Assembly (NCBI GenBank): GCA_030770545.1
Contig: CM061091.1
Span: 15,184,501-15,248,500 of the forward strand
Length of the DNA stretch: 64,000 nucleotides
From: Macropodus opercularis
Taxonomy: Eukaryota; Chordata; Actinopteri; Anabantiformes; Osphronemidae
Direction: 5' to 3'
Shown: piece by piece, positions 59,901-64,000 of the stretch
Position numbering within the stretch: position 1 is the stretch's first letter
How the letters are laid out: every line of letters begins with the position of its first letter
Position numbers and translations under genes: made by a program
The notes under the pieces: generated by a model
Databases searched by the model: none
The model's input: only the letters and a program-made list of their open reading frames with translations
What the model was told of the DNA's origin: nothing

Positions 59901-62650
59901 TCCTTCCTTCATTCTCATTTTCAAACCAACAAATTGCTGCTGGGAACTAAATTTCAGTGACCTAAATTTTGCCAAATTACTTTGAACTTTTCAAACAAAG
60001 CTGTAAGGATCCTTAACGACATAATTCATCTCATTCACTATGTCCTGCTGCGTTCACTGTCCTTTTTTACACAGAATTAGCCTAACGGTATAAACACCTT
60101 TTATTTTTAATTAGCCTATTTTCAGAGTAAAAAACAATACATTTCTCAGCAGCTCAGGAGCTAAAATTAGCACTTTTAACTTTGTTAACTGTGAAGCAGA
60201 GGAAATACTTTCCTACGCAGGTGCAAAGCCTTATCTCATCTTCATATCGGGTCCTATTTGATTCCAGGTCATTGCCTGACTAAGAGAAGAGTCATACAAA
60301 ACATCATACATCCCTTATCAAGCAGAATAATTGAATATATTCCAAACGGGACCAGGTTTTAATCACTATTGTCAGTCTCCTGCAAAACAACCAGTAATGC
60401 AAACCCCAGTGAGGCGAGCGGACCGAAGTCATACTAATTTCACATCTATGTGCTACAAAGCTCAAAATGCATGTCTGCATCAGAAATCGGGCTTTTTTTT
60501 TTTTTTTTTGCACATTTGCGATGCTTGACTCAAGGACATGCTGAACAGCTATTCTCATACGCGCAGAGACAAAACATAACATGCAGCCAGTGGTAAACAC
60601 ACACAGCAAGACAACCTCCTGTTCTCCTTAGTAAACCAATAAACAGCCTGATAGCAAACAAACATTCACACGTCCCATTACTGACGACTGTCATAATGAG
60701 AGGACAGACTGCAGATGTGTCCGTCTGACAGGCAGATGTTGGCCTGTCCACAGACTGTGACTCCTACAGTAACAGCAACATGTTTGTGTAAGTGTGGACT
60801 CTGTCTGGTCACGCAGCTCCACCACCTTGACCAAATCTGCAAGACGTAAGAGCCAGAGCGAATGTCTGTCAACTGAACGGCCTAAACATATTCAGAGCCC
60901 CTAATCCGAGAGGAACAAACAGGTTAGCGGAGCATGAAAGCGGGGAATTTATCAGCCAGCCTTTCCATTACACCAACTCTGAAGGTACACAACCATGTGG
61001 GGGGACACAGGCTGGGGACAAGTTAGCTTCAAAGGCCTGAAGAAGTTAAAGGGCTTAGGGCTTGGACAGCAGGAGCAAGGGGGACTTCATAGCCTTACCT
61101 GATAGGGTTTTTGGTCTGAGTTGCCACCACACGGAAGCCTCTCTCACTGTGTTTTCTTTTCAAGTGCCTGTTTGAAGTCAGCGGGTAGAAAGGTCACGCC
61201 CTCTTGGTCACAGCAGGTTCGTCGAACCAATGGTGGATGGCCAGCGGCTATTGCTAATGTTCAGACGTCTGGGTCTTTCTTTGTATACACAAAAAATACT
61301 AAAAGGGATTGTAAAGCTATTGATCCGGTGCCTGGGCACCTTAAGAAGTTTTGGTGATATACTCCTAGAATTCCAGGTATTTCCAGGGTTTTCCAAAGCT
61401 ATGTGGTTTGGGATTTAGGGACTCCCAGGTCACAAGAAGAGCAACTCAGTGTGACGGCATCACCTGGAACAAATAAAAGAGAAAGACGAACGAAATTAGG
61501 AGCAGGTTTCTATCGTAAATGAGAATCATGGCAGCAGAAAAAGAGTTCGACTGCAGCGGTGGAGGACATCTGCAATCTCTGCACCTCATCCCTGAAAATC
61601 TGAGCACGTAATAAATGTCTTTAAGGAGAAACAAAGCAGACCAGTATGACTTCCATCAAGACTTCAAAATTAATCAGCTGTTCTTAGAGACAACTAAATT
61701 AATCTATAATTATTTGTATGCTACTACTGCAGGACAGCGTCTTACGATTTGAAGATTACATTTACTGTAATAGCAGATGAACTGCTGTGACTAGGTTCTC
61801 CTCTCATACCATTGAAGACTTTTAAAATGAGAAATGAAAAAGATTTCCGGAGAAACTTAATTTCCCCGTAACCAGAACAAGACATATTCCTGTAATAGCA
61901 TATATAATTGCCTGATCTGCACAGGATCTCCTGTACACAACAGCAAAGTCTAATAGACAATACATATTTATTCAACTGTCAATTCCAGCAATGAAAAAAA
62001 AAACATGTAAAAAAAGACTTTTAATTCCACATGGGTCTGGTTTGTGAAGCTGGGTAAATATGCTTGTCACATGTTGCAGTAGTTCCACAGTGACGGAGAT
62101 TTAGTTTGGGAATACAGACGGGAGGCAGACAGCTCGCGATAAGTGAACAGCTCTTTTGAAGCCACTTCCATTTGGAAACACTGTACGATTATTTTTACCT
62201 CTGTGGTTCGACTTGAGTTAAAGCCCGTGTTTAATTGTTCCCCAGGGTTCTTATTGTGGTGCTGATAAGGAGCTTGGGGAGCAGTATTTAAAACTGCAAC
62301 AAAAATAACCGGGGAGTCTTTACTCATTGGCCACAGGTCTGATAGAGTGACAAGAGAGGCTCAGCGGCAAAGACAAAGAAAAGTAGTTAAGGAACAGAGC
62401 GAGTGACAGACAGTAGAGCTTTGTGTGGTTACCGTGGCGTGTTTTATCAGCGCGCTCTGAAATACCAATCTGAATAATGCTCCTCTTAAGCTTAAATGAG
62501 GAGTGTACAGTACTTTACTTGTTAATCAATAAATAACTTATTTTTATGAGAGCAGTGAGAGCAGGGCTGTTAATTTGTCGTCTCTCTTCCACTCTTTCTC
62601 ACTCCGTCCGAAGCCAGGACTTCCCGGTTTGTCAGGGCGACCTGTGGGAG

Positions 62651-62677
62651 TGTGTGTGTGTGTGTGTGTGTGTGTGT
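62651..62677. repeat. (TG)13 microsatellite
   Basis: Perfect TG run immediately left of the inverted-repeat element at 62681-62736. Confidence 0.95.
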
Positions 62678-62679
62678 CG

Positions 62680-62900
62680 GATCAATAGCCCACCCACAGC
62701 AGAGCCGCGGGCCATCCCTGACCTGGGCTATTGATTAGGCCTGGCTCAGCTGCCAATAGCAATGTGTTGGAAGTGACACCAAGTTAAGACGGGAACTGGG
62801 GAAAGGGGATTCTGAATTGCCAGTGGCAGCCCCACAGCACACCGCAGATAAAAGTCAATTCCACTTAACCAAATCACTGACAACTAAATAGTTAGCAGAC
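62680..62900. promoter_or_regulatory. Inverted-repeat element related to the block at 33.5 kb
   Basis: ATCAATAGCCCA (62681-62692) and its exact inverse TGGGCTATTGAT (62724-62735) flank 31 bases. The right arm, read on the minus strand, extends to AATCAATAGCCCAGGTC (62736-62720), identical to 33524-33540. A third relative, CCAATAGCAATGTG, follows at about 62753. Likely a regulatory element. ONECUT/PBX-type ATCAAT cores are present. Confidence 0.4.
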
Positions 62901-64000
62901 AGAAGAATGTGGAGAGTCTCTGATGGCAGCAGCCGGACGGCTTTGGGGATTTCCTAGCCCCTGACCTGTGTCCGGGAGCTCAACAGGCCATGGGAGAAAA
63001 CATGCGCTGGCCTGTGTTTGTGCAGACAGTGTGACCTTTGCCTGCGTGTCAGTCTGTTTGCCTTTTAATTTATCCAGGTTAGTTCTCACGCTGCGCGTCG
63101 TACCTGTGCCATTAGTACATTAGGGACACGTTCTGTCGTCGGCTCCCTGTAGACTCATTATGATTATTAAGTCTGGGCACATCTGTCACAGTGCACGTTT
63201 ATGATTCTCCAAATCAAATAGCAAAATCACGACATCAGAGAATGCAGACTCCCATGAAGGAAACAAACGGTTGCATTGATAAAATGATTTTTGTTTTTGT
63301 TTTAGCAACAAATCATCAGATTTCTGAAAGATACCACTAGACAGAAGCTTTACAGTAGCTACATTTGCAGATGTAATGCAGTTCCCTGAAGTTGCCGGCC
63401 TCCTTTCGATCCGTCTTGCCCTCAGTCATTACCAGTCCATATTAGAGTAGTTTACATGTCACTTTGCTGGTCCTTCCCCTTGCCAATGTAATTCTGTGGA
63501 CGCTGACTCCTTGTGCATTCAGCACCTATCTATGGCTCCATATCTCTCCCAGTAATTGCAGAGTGACAGAAAGGCAATACTGACCACTTCATTATAGGAC
63601 GACCAGACTGACTGGACGCTGGCCCCTTGGCTCTAGGTCACTCTGCTCAGACTGACCTTATCTGCCCAGGTCGTCAGGGGTCAGTCACTCAGAATTTACA
63701 AGGACTTTACTGGAGTTGCACTGGTTGCCGTACAGCAAGGTCACCTGACCCAGGCGGACAGCTTATATCAGGTATTGATTGCAGTTTGTCTACTTCAGTT
63801 GAGGCTAGACTAATCTCCCAACACCAGGGTCTCAAGGGCAAGAGCTTGAGTGTAAAGTTAAGTATTGGAAGTAACAAGAGTGATGTGGGGTGAGTGGAGG
63901 CGAGTGGCCATATGGGGGACCCAACAAGAGTTGTGGGGATTTGGGATTTAAAATCGACGTGTAAGGACAGTGGATTGGCTCGTAGGCAGTAACTGCTCCA
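62901..64000. other. Right edge; no gene recognised
   Basis: Unique sequence. A plus-strand frame at 63627-63893 (88 codons) resembles nothing I know. The last 400 bases have a slightly different, GA/GT-rich texture that could be the start of an unrecognised repeat, but no ends or target duplication are visible. Confidence 0.45.

Larger units (their letters stand above)
53175..62640. other. Gene-free flanking region
   Basis: Contains the long TG microsatellite, a poly-A run near 56753-56772 and the separately listed motif blocks. No gene, RNA gene or mobile element could be supported. Short frames here are consistent with chance. Confidence 0.55.

Noticed and set aside
61216..61228. GGTTCGTCGAACC, resembling the B box of a tRNA gene or tRNA-derived SINE
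   Set aside because: It does not fit the GGTTCGANNCC pattern on either strand, there is no A box at the right distance, and no cloverleaf could be drawn.
61350..63950. Similar TTTGGGATTTA strings near 61400 and 63940 as possible long terminal repeat remnants
   Set aside because: The shared string is only 11 bases. No target duplication, primer site or coding remnant was seen.

Overview
The window is vertebrate nuclear DNA, most likely from a ray-finned fish. It carries the 5' part of one minus-strand gene that I recognise as zfhx3 (ATBF1), a giant zinc-finger and homeodomain transcription factor. Three coding exons are resolved with matching splice sites and phases. Exon 2 holds the start codon and 828 codons (7977 to 5494). 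Exon 3 runs from 5317 to 4738, and exon 4 from 2504 to 2008. Together they give about 1187 N-terminal residues, against roughly 3700 in the full mammalian protein. The rest, including all homeodomains, lies beyond the left edge. The assignment to zfhx3 rather than zfhx4 rests on the segment around VGGEMPMDVRLGSGQLVSEE at the exon 3/4 junction, which ZFHX3 has and ZFHX4 lacks. The fish assignment comes from diverged linkers, a histidine-rich insert and a compact 176-bp intron.

Layout: 1-2007 is the start of the intron after exon 4. 2008-8013 is the coding block. The exon 2 acceptor at 8014/8015 proves at least one more upstream, non-coding first exon. 8014 to about 48 kb would then be intron 1. 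It has no credible second protein gene, but has simple repeats and many motif-dense blocks that look like conserved non-coding elements. A CpG-rich zone at about 48.3-49.8 kb and a minus-strand donor (GTAAGT) at 49984 make about 50 kb the best guess for the promoter and exon 1. Two strong G-quadruplex sequences lie nearby on the sense strand. A second compact CpG island with no gene sits at 52.85-53.17 kb. 53-64 kb is gene-free, with repeats and further enhancer-like blocks.

Biologically the window reads as a developmental regulator embedded in a large non-coding regulatory domain. The most interesting protein-level point is that the N-terminal zinc finger shared by mammalian ZFHX3 and ZFHX4 seems degenerate here. 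At the DNA level they are the promoter-zone quadruplexes, the orphan CpG island, and a 17-bp element shared in opposite orientation between two enhancer-like blocks 29 kb apart. I saw no mobile element, CRISPR array, RNA gene or second coding gene that I could defend. Family comparisons are from memory, because no alignment could be run.
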